A stretch of DNA of 35,467 bases from Candidatus Aminicenantota bacterium (lineage in GTDB: Bacteria; Acidobacteriota; Aminicenantia; Aminicenantales; UBA4085): contig JAFGEN010000258.1 of the NCBI GenBank assembly GCA_016931595.1, forward strand, positions 1 to 35,467, given 5' to 3'. The position numbers were made by a program, and so were the translations under genes. Below the pieces are notes generated by a model. It saw nothing but the letters and a program-made list of their open reading frames with translations, made no database searches and was not told where the DNA came from. Below, one piece after another: positions 13,776 to 21,618 of the stretch. Within the stretch, counting starts at the first letter, position 1. Every line of letters begins with the position of its first letter.

Positions 13776-15164
13776 GTGGATCTGGACCTTCTGTTTTTAA
13801 AACGGACGCCGCCGCACAGCCCCGACGCCGAGCGGGCCGTCCTGGGCGGGGTTCTGATCAATCCCAAGAGTTTCAATATTGTCCTGTCCAACGTGGCGAT
13901 CGAGGACTTCTACAAGGACGCCCACCGCAAGATCCTGGAAACGATCTCCGGGATGATCGACAAGGGCGTGCCGGTGGAGCTTCTGTCGGTCGCCGAAGCC
14001 CTTCGCCGGGACGGCGCCCTGGACGAGGTCGGCGGCGCGGCCTACCTGTCCTCGCTCATGGACGGCGTTCCCCGAAGCCTCAATGTCGAGTACTACGCCA
14101 AGGTCGTCAAGGAAAAGGCCCTCCTTCGCCGCCTCATCCTCTCCTCGGCCCAGATCATTGCCTCGAGCTACGAGGAGAAGGAGGATGCCGGCGAGCTGAT
14201 CAGCGCCGCCCAGGCGGCGATGATCGACGTGGCCGAACAGCGGGACCGGGGCGGATTCATCCCGGTCGGCGAGATCGTCGGCCCGGCCATGGCCGAAGTC
14301 GAGCGCCTGGCCGCAAACCGGGACGCCGTCACCGGGGTGGACACCGGATTCGCCGACCTGAATAAATACACCGCCGGGTTCCACCCGGCCGAACTGGTCA
14401 TCGTCGCCGCCCGCCCGTCGATGGGCAAGACCGCGATCTGCTTGAACATGACCCAGCACATCGGCTTGCGGACGGACAAGTCCGTGGGCTTCTTCTCCAT
14501 GGAAATGTCCAAGGAGGCCCTTCTCATCCGGATGCTCTGCGCCGACGCGATGGTCGACATTCAGAATATCCGGACCGGTTACGTCAGCGAGCGCGACCTG
14601 GACCGGATCCGCTTAAGCGCGGAGAAGCTTGCGCCCAGCCGGATCTACCTCGACGAAACACCCGCCCTGAGCCTGGGCGAAATGAAAGCCAAGGCCCGAC
14701 GCCTGCGGATGGAAGGGAATCTCGACATCGTCTTCATCGACTACATCCAGCTGATGCGGGCCGGGGGGCGGTTCGAGAACCGCAACCAGGAGATGTCGTT
14801 CATCTCCCGCTCCCTCAAGGAGCTGGCCAAGGAACTCCGGATCCCGGTCGTCGGCATCTCCCAGCTCAGCCGGGCCCCTGAAAAGTCGCGCGGCCAATCG
14901 GACCGGCGTCCGATGCTCTCGGACCTGCGCGAGTCGGGGGCCATCGAGCAGGACGCCGACGTCGTCGTCTTCATCTTCCGGCCGGAGATGTACTTCTCTC
15001 CCGATGAGATGGAAGGCCAGGCGGCGCTCCGGGGCATTGCCGAGGTGATAATCGCCAAGCAACGGAACGGCCCGACCGCGACGGTCAAGCTGGCCTTCCA
15101 AAACAAGTACGCCCGGTTCGAAAACCTGGAATACGCCTACGCGGCCGAGGGACAGGAGGCCTGA
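13776..15164 (+). CDS. dnaB: Replicative DNA helicase DnaB
   Basis: DnaB is the hexameric 5'-3' helicase loaded at oriC. The 462-residue protein has an N-terminal domain with HSPDAERAVLGGVL, a linker, and a RecA-like motor with Walker A ARPSMGKT (about 212-219), FFSMEMSKE, Walker B VFIDYIQLM and the ISQLSR and SDLRESGAIEQDAD motifs. No intein interrupts the Walker region. The start is GTG 13776 with GGAGG about ten bases upstream. It follows rplI, and with dnaA and dnaN in the same window three core replication genes lie within 15 kb. Confidence 0.96.
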   Translation: MDLDLLFLKRTPPHSPDAERAVLGGVLINPKSFNIVLSNVAIEDFYKDAHRKILETISGMIDKGVPVELLSVAEALRRDGALDEVGGAAYLSSLMDGVPRSLNVEYYAKVVKEKALLRRLILSSAQIIASSYEEKEDAGELISAAQAAMIDVAEQRDRGGFIPVGEIVGPAMAEVERLAANRDAVTGVDTGFADLNKYTAGFHPAELVIVAARPSMGKTAICLNMTQHIGLRTDKSVGFFSMEMSKEALLIRMLCADAMVDIQNIRTGYVSERDLDRIRLSAEKLAPSRIYLDETPALSLGEMKAKARRLRMEGNLDIVFIDYIQLMRAGGRFENRNQEMSFISRSLKELAKELRIPVVGISQLSRAPEKSRGQSDRRPMLSDLRESGAIEQDADVVVFIFRPEMYFSPDEMEGQAALRGIAEVIIAKQRNGPTATVKLAFQNKYARFENLEYAYAAEGQEA

Positions 15165-15167
15165 GAC

Positions 15168-15947
15168 GTGATTGCGGCGACGGCCTCGATATTCCGTCGG
15201 TTTTTCGAGCAGATGGGCGACTTCTCCATCCTGGCCGGGCGGACCATGAAGGGCTTCTTCCAGAAGCCCTGGGAGGGAAAAATATTCCTCCAGGGGCTTG
15301 AGGAAATCGGGCTTCGGACTCTTCCGGTCGTTTCGCTCACGGCGGCCTTCGGCGGACTGGTCTTCGGCCTGCAGAGCTATTACGGCTTCCACAAATATAT
15401 CGGCATGGGGACGGAGGCGTACGGCGGACCGATCATCGCCATCGGCCTCGTCCGGGAGCTGATTCCCATCCTCGTCGGCCTCATGGTCGCCGGACGGGTG
15501 GGGTCGGCCATGGCCGCTGAAATCGGGACGATGCGGATCACCGAGCAGATCGACGCCCTGTTCACCCTCGGGGCCGATCCCGTCCGCTACCTTGTCACTC
15601 CCCGAACGGCGGCGGCCTTCTTCATGCTCCCCTGTTTGACGCTTTTCGGCGACCTGATCGGCGTCCTCAGCGCCCAGTTCTACAATGTCGTCCTGATGGG
15701 GGTGAACGGGACAGTCTACTGGCGCAACACCCGCATGTACCTGGACCTTTGGGACATCGGGTCCGGCTTGATCAAGGCGGCCGTTTTCGGCGCCCTGATC
15801 GCCATCATCGGATGCTGGCAGGGCTTGGACGCAGAGGGCGGGGCGGAAGGAGTCGGCCGCGCGACAACCCGGGCCGTCGTTCTGGCCTCGATTTCCATCC
15901 TGATCATCAACTTCTTCATGAGCAAGTTCCTCCCGGCCAGCCTATGA
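15168..15947 (+). CDS. mlaE: MlaE-type ABC transporter permease (MCE/lipid transport)
   Basis: This is the membrane subunit of an MCE-type lipid transporter, which moves phospholipid or other lipids between inner and outer membranes. The 259-residue protein has several hydrophobic segments and the family signatures: a central GLVRELIPILVGLMVAGRVG stretch and AAEIGTMRITEQIDAL. The C-terminal membrane segments end at ASISILIINFFMSK. The start is GTG 15168, three bases after dnaB, with GACAGGAGG upstream. The next gene overlaps as ATGA, and ATPase and MCE subunits follow, completing a transporter core. No MlaB (STAS) or MlaC partner is seen nearby. Confidence 0.92.
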   Translation: MIAATASIFRRFFEQMGDFSILAGRTMKGFFQKPWEGKIFLQGLEEIGLRTLPVVSLTAAFGGLVFGLQSYYGFHKYIGMGTEAYGGPIIAIGLVRELIPILVGLMVAGRVGSAMAAEIGTMRITEQIDALFTLGADPVRYLVTPRTAAAFFMLPCLTLFGDLIGVLSAQFYNVVLMGVNGTVYWRNTRMYLDLWDIGSGLIKAAVFGALIAIIGCWQGLDAEGGAEGVGRATTRAVVLASISILIINFFMSKFLPASL

Positions 15948-16690
15948 TTCGCTTCCAAGACGTCCACAAGGCCTTCGGCCCGAACCGGGTCCTGACCGGG
16001 CTCGACCTTGACATCCGAACAGGCGAGACGATCGTCGTCATCGGCCAGAGCGGCTCGGGAAAAAGCGTCCTCCTCAAGATCCTGATCGGGATCCTCGACC
16101 CGGACCGGGGCAAGGTTTTCGTAGACGACATCGAGGTGACCGCCCAGGACCGGGAAGAGCGCCAGTCGACGGCCCGCAAGTTTGGAATGCTCTTCCAAGC
16201 CGCGGCCCTCTTCGATTCGATGAACGTCGGGGAGAACGTCGCATTCGGCCTGCGCCGGCGGGCAGACCTGGACGAGGCGGCCGTTTCAGCCATTGTCGCC
16301 GACAGCCTGGCCAAGGTCGGCCTTCGGGGGATCGAGAGCCTGATGCCCCACGAGCTCTCCGGCGGGATGCGAAAGAGGGTCGGCCTGGCCCGGGCCATCG
16401 CTTACAAGCCCGAGATCATCCTGTACGACGAGCCGTCCACGGGCCTTGACCCGATCCGGGCCGACGCCATCAACGACCTGATTCTTGTCCTTCAGAAGGA
16501 GATGGGAGTGACCTCGATCGTCATCACCCACGACATGGTCAGCGCGAATAAGGTCGCCGACCGGATCGCCATGCTGTATGACGGCCGGATCATCGCCGTC
16601 GGAACGCCGGAGGAGATCCGCCATTCCCCCGACCCCGTCGTCCAGCAGTTTCTTCAGGGACGGGCCGACGGCCCCATAAAAAACTTTTAG
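15944..16690 (+). CDS. mlaF: MlaF-type ABC transporter ATP-binding protein
   Basis: This is the energising ATPase of the MCE lipid transporter. The 248-residue protein has Walker A GQSGSGKSVLLK, a Q-loop FGMLFQAAALFDSM typical of MlaF, signature LSGGMRKRVGLARA, Walker B IILYDEPSTGLDP and the switch-histidine segment ITHDM. I start at ATG 15944 (MIRFQDVHKAFG), which overlaps the mlaE stop as ATGA. The longer ORF from 15749 runs through mlaE in another frame and is not homologous. It is followed after 13 bases by the MCE-domain gene. Confidence 0.94.
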   Translation: MIRFQDVHKAFGPNRVLTGLDLDIRTGETIVVIGQSGSGKSVLLKILIGILDPDRGKVFVDDIEVTAQDREERQSTARKFGMLFQAAALFDSMNVGENVAFGLRRRADLDEAAVSAIVADSLAKVGLRGIESLMPHELSGGMRKRVGLARAIAYKPEIILYDEPSTGLDPIRADAINDLILVLQKEMGVTSIVITHDMVSANKVADRIAMLYDGRIIAVGTPEEIRHSPDPVVQQFLQGRADGPIKNF

Positions 16691-16703
16691 CGGAGGAAGG
16701 CCC

Positions 16704-17987
16704 ATGAGCCGGAAATTGAAAGTCGGCCTGTTCGTCGGCGGGACGCTGGCCGTGGCGGCCGTTTTCATCCTGCTCGTCGGGGATGTGGCTTACCTGTTCA
16801 AGAAGCCGGGATATATGTTGAATGTCGACGTCTCAACCGCCGCCGGCCTCGACGCCAAGGCCGTGGTCAAAATGGCCGGGGTCAAGATCGGCTATGTCAG
16901 GGGCATCGAGCTTTCAGGGGTCGGAGCCCGGGTCGTCATGGCCATCGAAGCCGGCGTCCGGGTGCCGGACGATTCCCAGGCCACGTTCGCCACCCTCGGC
17001 CTCATCGGGGAGAAATACGTCGAAATTTATCCGGGACAATCGTCGACATACTGCCCCGACGGCGGGATCATCCCCGGGTCCCAGAAAGCGGGCTTCGACC
17101 AGGTGGGCGAGCTTCTTTCGAATGTGGGCGGAAAGCTCCAGGAAGCAGCCGGCTCCCTTCGCGACACCCTGGACGAGGAAACCCGGACGAAGCTGAAAGC
17201 CGCCCTGGACGGGGCGGCCGGAGCGACCGAAGAATTGCGCGCGTTTCTGGCCGCAAACCGCGGCGGATTCCAGTCCCTGATCCAAGGGGCGGATAGAACC
17301 GTCGGGGACGTCGGCCGGATCGTGACCGAGATGGCCGAAAAGATCGATCAAACGCTGGCCGCCGTCCGTGACACCGTCGCCGAAACACGCGATCCGTTGA
17401 AGGCCGACCTGGCCAAAATCGGCGAGGCTGTGGATAAACTTCGGGAGCTCCTGGAACGGGTCGAGAGGGGCGAGGGGACGGCCGGGAAATTGATCCGGGA
17501 CCCCGCACTCTACGATGAGGCGAGCGAAGTCCTGTCTTCCGTCAAAAAGGCGGCCGGCTCGCTCTCCGGCCTCAGCGGATACGCCGATTTCCAGGCGGGC
17601 TATTTCGGCTCGAGCGAGCTCGTCCGCTCGGCTCTTTCAGCCGGGCTGCGGGTGAAGGAGAACACGTTCTTGGAGGCGGGCCTGGTCCGCGACCCCTGGG
17701 CCGGGGAATTCCGGTTCTCGCTCCAGGGCGGGCTGCGGCTGGGGCGCTTCGCCCCCCGGGCCGGCTTCATCGAGAACGAACTGGGCGTCGGCCTCGATTA
17801 TTTCGGGGGCAAGGAGTGGGGCCTGAGCCTCGAGGGCTTCGATTTCAACCGGGCCGAAAGCCCCCGGGTCAGGCTGACGGGAAAATTTTACCCGGTCCCG
17901 AACGTCTATCTTTTGGCCGGAGCCGACGATTTCACCCTGGCCCGGCGGCGCGAGGTCTTTTTCGGCCTTGGCCTCACCCTGCGATGA
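16704..17987 (+). CDS. mlaD: MCE-domain (MlaD-like) protein with C-terminal beta-barrel-like domain
   Basis: This is the periplasmic substrate-handling subunit of the lipid transporter. The 427 residues show an N-terminal membrane anchor (about 6-27) and one MCE domain (about 37-115, with VDVSTAAGLDAKAVVKMAGV and FATLGLIGEKYVEI). A long helical, coiled-coil-like stretch follows (about 120-290). The last ~135 residues read as alternating amphipathic beta-strands, such as FRFSLQGGLRLG and WGLSLEGFDFN, and end FFGLGLTLR, as in outer-membrane barrels. MlaD of E. coli is only about 183 residues. A fused barrel could connect the inner-membrane complex to the outer membrane, but this is inference. 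GGAGG precedes ATG 16704, and radA overlaps its stop. Confidence 0.85.
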   Translation: MSRKLKVGLFVGGTLAVAAVFILLVGDVAYLFKKPGYMLNVDVSTAAGLDAKAVVKMAGVKIGYVRGIELSGVGARVVMAIEAGVRVPDDSQATFATLGLIGEKYVEIYPGQSSTYCPDGGIIPGSQKAGFDQVGELLSNVGGKLQEAAGSLRDTLDEETRTKLKAALDGAAGATEELRAFLAANRGGFQSLIQGADRTVGDVGRIVTEMAEKIDQTLAAVRDTVAETRDPLKADLAKIGEAVDKLRELLERVERGEGTAGKLIRDPALYDEASEVLSSVKKAAGSLSGLSGYADFQAGYFGSSELVRSALSAGLRVKENTFLEAGLVRDPWAGEFRFSLQGGLRLGRFAPRAGFIENELGVGLDYFGGKEWGLSLEGFDFNRAESPRVRLTGKFYPVPNVYLLAGADDFTLARRREVFFGLGLTLR

Positions 17988-19345
17988 AGAATAAGTCTTT
18001 TTTCTCCTGTCAAAGCTGCGGAGCGAAATCTCCCAAGTGGCTGGGCCGCTGCCCGGCCTGCGGCGAGTGGAACTCGCTGGTCGAGGAAACCGACCTCGAG
18101 GACATCCCTCTTCCCGAGCAGGCCTTCGCCCTTTCTGAACCGGTCGTTTACGGCGAGTATCAAGCGTCCGACAAGCCCCGGATCCCGGTCGGGATTCAGG
18201 AAGTCCACTCCGTCCTGGGGGGCGGAGTGGTTTCCGGGTCGTTGGTCCTGGTCGGCGGGGAACCAGGGATCGGCAAGTCCACCCTCCTTTTGCAAATGTC
18301 GCGGGATTTCGCGGCGGCCGGGATTTCGGTCCTCTATGTTTCCGGGGAAGAGTCGCTTGACCAGATCAAGCTTCGGGGCGGGCGTTTGGGCGTGGGCGGC
18401 GGCCCGCTGTATCTCCTGGCCGAAACGAACCTGGAGCGGATCCTGGCCCAGGCCGAAAAGCTCCATCCGAACATCCTGGTGGTCGATTCAGTCCAGACGG
18501 TGTTCTCCTCCAAGCTCTCCTCGGGGCCGGGGACGATCAGCCAGGTTCGGGAAGCCGCCAACCAGGTCTTCCGCTTCGCCAAGCGAAACGCCATCCCCGC
18601 CTTTCTCATCGGACACATCACCAAGGAAGGATCCCTGGCCGGGCCGAAGTCGCTCGAGCATATCGTCGACGTCGTTCTCCTGTTCGAGGGCGAGCGCGAC
18701 CACAGCCATCGGGTTCTTCGTGTCCTGAAAAACCGTTTCGGCCCGGTCTCCGAGCTGGCGATTTTTGAAATGACCGCCGCGGGCCTGGAACCGATCCCCG
18801 ACCCTTCGGCCTTCTTCCTTAAGGAACGGCCGAACAACGAGGCCGGGAGCGTCGTCGTGGCGACGATCAAGGGGTCGCGGCCGCTGCTCATCGAGGTCCA
18901 GTCGCTCGTTTCACCGACCCTGTTTTCTTCCAATCCCCGGCGGATGACGGTCGGTCTCGATCACTACCGGACGTCGATGCTGCTGGCGGTGATCGAGCGG
19001 AAGCTCGGCTATACCTTCGGCTCGGAGGACATCTATCTCAACGTCGCCGGAGGCTTGGAAGTCGAGGAACCGGCGGCCGACCTGGGCATTGTCATGGGTG
19101 TGGTTTCCTGCTTGATGAACCGGCCGGTTCCGGCCGGCCTGGCCGTCTTCGGCGAGGTCGGCCTCAGCGGCGAAGTCCGGTCCGTCGGCCAGGCCGTGGC
19201 CCGGGCCAAGGAGGCGGCCGCCCTGGGTTTCAACTCCCTGCTTCTCCCGGAAGGCAATGCGGCCGTTCCGGCCGGTGAAAAGATCGACGGCCTCCGCCTG
19301 CTCGGAGCCCGAACGATCCGCCAGGCGGTCGAGCTCGTTTTCTGA
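17984..19345 (+). CDS. radA: DNA repair protein RadA/Sms
   Basis: RadA is a RecA-like, DnaB-like ATPase that processes recombination intermediates and promotes branch migration. The 453-residue protein begins with a C4 zinc finger (CQSCGAKSPKWLGRCPACGEW). It then has the Walker A loop GGEPGIGKSTLLLQM, the RadA-specific KNRFGPVSEL motif and a C-terminal Lon-protease-like domain (about 290-453, LNVAGGLEVEEPAADLG and VFGEVGLSGEVR). The start at ATG 17984 overlaps the MCE gene stop as ATGA. The ORF-track start at 17816 lies inside that gene and is rejected. It is followed by the yacL-like gene, ispD and ispF, resembling the Bacillus radA-disA-yacL-ispD-ispF order without disA. Confidence 0.95.
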   Translation: MKNKSFFSCQSCGAKSPKWLGRCPACGEWNSLVEETDLEDIPLPEQAFALSEPVVYGEYQASDKPRIPVGIQEVHSVLGGGVVSGSLVLVGGEPGIGKSTLLLQMSRDFAAAGISVLYVSGEESLDQIKLRGGRLGVGGGPLYLLAETNLERILAQAEKLHPNILVVDSVQTVFSSKLSSGPGTISQVREAANQVFRFAKRNAIPAFLIGHITKEGSLAGPKSLEHIVDVVLLFEGERDHSHRVLRVLKNRFGPVSELAIFEMTAAGLEPIPDPSAFFLKERPNNEAGSVVVATIKGSRPLLIEVQSLVSPTLFSSNPRRMTVGLDHYRTSMLLAVIERKLGYTFGSEDIYLNVAGGLEVEEPAADLGIVMGVVSCLMNRPVPAGLAVFGEVGLSGEVRSVGQAVARAKEAAALGFNSLLLPEGNAAVPAGEKIDGLRLLGARTIRQAVELVF

Positions 19346-19386
19346 TAGAATACCGCGCGGATGGTCCGCTGAAGAAGGATGGGATC

Positions 19387-20376
19387 ATGGGCCTATTCAT
19401 TTTTCGCCTCGTCTTCGTCGTCGCGACCGCCGCGGTGGGTTACTCCGTCCCGCCGTTCGGCTTGAAGCCGGCGGCCGCGGCCGGCCTTGCCGGCGCCCTG
19501 GCCGTTGCCGTCATCCTGTTCGAAATCCGGGTCCGCAAGGCGGCCTTCAAATCGGTCTGGTCTTCAACCCTCGGGACCGCCGTCGGCGTGCTTCTTGGCT
19601 GGATCCTGGGGGCGGCCTGCCAGGCCGCGGCCGCAGAGCCGCGGACGGCGGCTTTCCTTCGGGTCATTTTTCTCCTCCTGTTGCCGGCGGCCGGTTTCCT
19701 GGTCGGGTTGCGAAAACCGGAGTGGTTCGACCCGGGCCACCTCCTCCGCTTCATCCGGGAACGGGACGGCGGCCGGATTTTCAAGGTCCTTGACACGAGC
19801 GTCATCATTGACGGCCGGATCGCCGAGATCTGCGCCGCCGGTTTCCTCGACGGGACCCTGGTCGTCCCCCAGTTCGTCTTGAAAGAGCTCCAGGCGGTGG
19901 CCGACTCCCCCGACGGGCTCAAGCGCCAGCGCGGCCGCCGGGGCCTGGACATCCTCGACCAGCTCCAGAAATCCAAGACGGCCGACATCCTGATCACAGA
20001 GATGGACTTTCCCGGAATCCGCGACGTGGATTCCAAACTGATCGAGGTGGCCCTCCGGCTCGAAGCCAAAATCGTGACCAACGACGTCAACCTGAACAAG
20101 GTCGCCCGGCTGCGCGGTGTCGCCGTCCTCAACATCAACGAACTGGCCAATGCTCTCAAACCGGTCGTCCTGCCAGGCGAGACGATGATGGCCTATCTCA
20201 TCAAGGAAGGAAAGGAAAAGGACCAGGGCGTGGCCTACCTGGACGACGGGACGATGGTCGTGGTCGACAACGCCCGCCGGATGATCGGCCAGACTGTGCC
20301 CATCATGGTCACCTCGGTCCTCCAAACGACCGTGGGCAAGATGATCTTCGGCCGGTACAACGAAGAGGGGAAGTGA
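19387..20376 (+). CDS. PIN/TRAM-domain membrane protein, YacL family
   Basis: The 329-residue protein has four hydrophobic segments in its first ~110 residues. A PIN nuclease-type domain follows (about 135-255) with conserved acids in LDTSVIIDGRI, KELQ and TNDVNL, then a C-terminal TRAM domain (about 262-325, ending FGRYNEEGK). YacL-type proteins are predicted membrane-anchored ribonucleases; the physiological substrate is not established. ATG 19387 is preceded by a GAAGAAGG site and a small GCGGA/TCCGC hairpin. The gene overlaps ispD as GTGA. Position between radA and ispD is the conserved Firmicute order. Confidence 0.92.
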   Translation: MGLFIFRLVFVVATAAVGYSVPPFGLKPAAAAGLAGALAVAVILFEIRVRKAAFKSVWSSTLGTAVGVLLGWILGAACQAAAAEPRTAAFLRVIFLLLLPAAGFLVGLRKPEWFDPGHLLRFIRERDGGRIFKVLDTSVIIDGRIAEICAAGFLDGTLVVPQFVLKELQAVADSPDGLKRQRGRRGLDILDQLQKSKTADILITEMDFPGIRDVDSKLIEVALRLEAKIVTNDVNLNKVARLRGVAVLNINELANALKPVVLPGETMMAYLIKEGKEKDQGVAYLDDGTMVVVDNARRMIGQTVPIMVTSVLQTTVGKMIFGRYNEEGK

Positions 20377-21053
20377 GCCGGGTCGCGGCGGTCGTTGTAG
20401 CGGCCGGCGCCGGGACCCGGTTCGGGGGGGCCAAGCAGTATGCCGCCCTGGGCGGCCGGCCGCTGGTCGAATGGAGCTTATCGGCTTTCCAGGGCCATGC
20501 CCGGGTCGACGATATCGTCCTGGTTTTACCCCAAAACGCCGAAAAATCGAGATGGACGGGGCGTTATTCCAAGATCCTGGACGTCGTCCCGGGCGGTCTT
20601 CGCCGCCAGGATTCCGTCCGAGCCGGGTTTGACCGGCTCGACGCGGAGAGGACCGGCCTCGTGCTCGTTCACGACGGAGCCCGGCCGCTGGTCTCGATGG
20701 ACCTGATCGACCGGGTGATCGAGGCCGCCGGAAAAAGCGGAGCGGCCGTCCCCGTCGTCCCGGCCGAGGACACCCTCAAGGAAATCGAAGACCGGCAGGT
20801 CGTCCGGACGATCGATCGGGCCCGGATTCGGCGGGCCCAGACGCCCCAGGGGTTCGCGTTCGCCGTTCTCCGGCAAGCCCTGGCCTCGGCCGAGGAGAGC
20901 TCGTATACGGGAACAGACGAAGCGTCGCTCGTCGAGCGGCTGGGGCGCCCGGTGGCCGCCGTCGACGGCGATCCCCGCAACATCAAGATCACAACCCCAC
21001 TGGACCTTCAGTCCGCGGAGGCAATCCTCGATGCGAATCGGCCTGGGATATGA
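20373..21053 (+). CDS. ispD: 2-C-methyl-D-erythritol 4-phosphate cytidylyltransferase
   Basis: IspD forms CDP-methylerythritol from MEP and CTP in the non-mevalonate isoprenoid pathway. The 226-residue length is normal. Motifs are VVVAAGAGTRFGGAKQY for CTP binding, VHDGARPLVS, AQTPQGF and GTDEASLVE, with NIKITTPLDL near the end. The start is GTG 20373, overlapping the yacL-like stop as GTGA. The first position of the nucleotide loop is usually proline (VPAAG) and is valine here. Its 3' end overlaps ispF by 23 bases. IspE, the next enzyme in the pathway, is encoded 10 kb upstream in the same co-directional run. Confidence 0.95.
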   Translation: MSRVAAVVVAAGAGTRFGGAKQYAALGGRPLVEWSLSAFQGHARVDDIVLVLPQNAEKSRWTGRYSKILDVVPGGLRRQDSVRAGFDRLDAERTGLVLVHDGARPLVSMDLIDRVIEAAGKSGAAVPVVPAEDTLKEIEDRQVVRTIDRARIRRAQTPQGFAFAVLRQALASAEESSYTGTDEASLVERLGRPVAAVDGDPRNIKITTPLDLQSAEAILDANRPGI

Positions 21054-21516
21054 CCTTCACCGACTGAAGGCGGGCCGGCCGCTCTTCCTCGGCGGCGTCC
21101 GGGTTCCCTCGCCCAAAGGTCTTCTCGGGCATTCCGACGGCGACGCCGTCATCCATGCCGTCATCGACGCGCTGCTCGGCGCGGCGGGCGAGGGCGATAT
21201 CGGCCGGTTGTTTCCCGACACGGACCCGGCCTATCAAAACATCCGGAGCACGGAATTGTTGCGGACGGTTGTTCGGACGCTGCGGAGAAAAGGCCTGCGG
21301 CCGGACCATGTCGACGCCGTCGTGGTCGCCGAAGAGCCCAAGCTCGGCCCTCATTTCGAGGCGATGAAAGACGTCCTCGCTCCGATCCTCGGGCTTTCCC
21401 GGGACCGGCTGGGCCTCAAGGCCAAGACCAACGAAGGGCTGGGCGATATCGGCCGGGGCCGGGCGATCGCCTGTTTCGCCGTCGCAACGCTCAGGAAAAT
21501 TCCGAAGCGCCGGTAA
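21031..21516 (+). CDS. ispF: 2-C-methyl-D-erythritol 2,4-cyclodiphosphate synthase
   Basis: IspF cyclises CDP-methylerythritol 2-phosphate to MEcPP. The 161-residue protein is of normal length and keeps the zinc ligands: Asp and His in GYDLHRL (residues 8 and 10) and His in LGHSDGDAVIHA (about 42). DIGRLFPDTDP and the C-terminal TNEGLGDIGRGRAIA complete the signature. ATG 21031 lies inside the 3' end of ispD, so translation is likely coupled. It closes the long co-directional run that starts near 8345. I see no clear hairpin terminator after it. Confidence 0.96.
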   Translation: MRIGLGYDLHRLKAGRPLFLGGVRVPSPKGLLGHSDGDAVIHAVIDALLGAAGEGDIGRLFPDTDPAYQNIRSTELLRTVVRTLRRKGLRPDHVDAVVVAEEPKLGPHFEAMKDVLAPILGLSRDRLGLKAKTNEGLGDIGRGRAIACFAVATLRKIPKRR

Positions 21517-21531
21517 CGCGGCGGATTTCGG

Positions 21532-21561
21532 TTGACTTCTTTTGCGCGGCCGGGATATGCT
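21532..21561 (+). promoter_or_regulatory. Promoter for the M14 peptidase-like gene
   Basis: TTGACT (21532-21537) and TATGCT (21556-21561) are 18 bases apart. The predicted start near 21568 leaves a leader of about 50 bases before ATG 21619, ending in a GAGGAGG ribosome-binding site. Confidence 0.5.
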
Positions 21562-21618
21562 CCTCCCTTCACAATCGTTCTTCGACCCGTCCAAGATCTC
21601 ACCGAGGAGGCGAAGGCC

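Noticed and set aside
17429-17437. Perfect DnaA box (TGTGGATAA) inside the MCE-domain gene
   Set aside because: It is a single isolated copy within a conserved coding region and 15 kb from the origin candidate. Chance occurrence is likely, though a titration site cannot be excluded.
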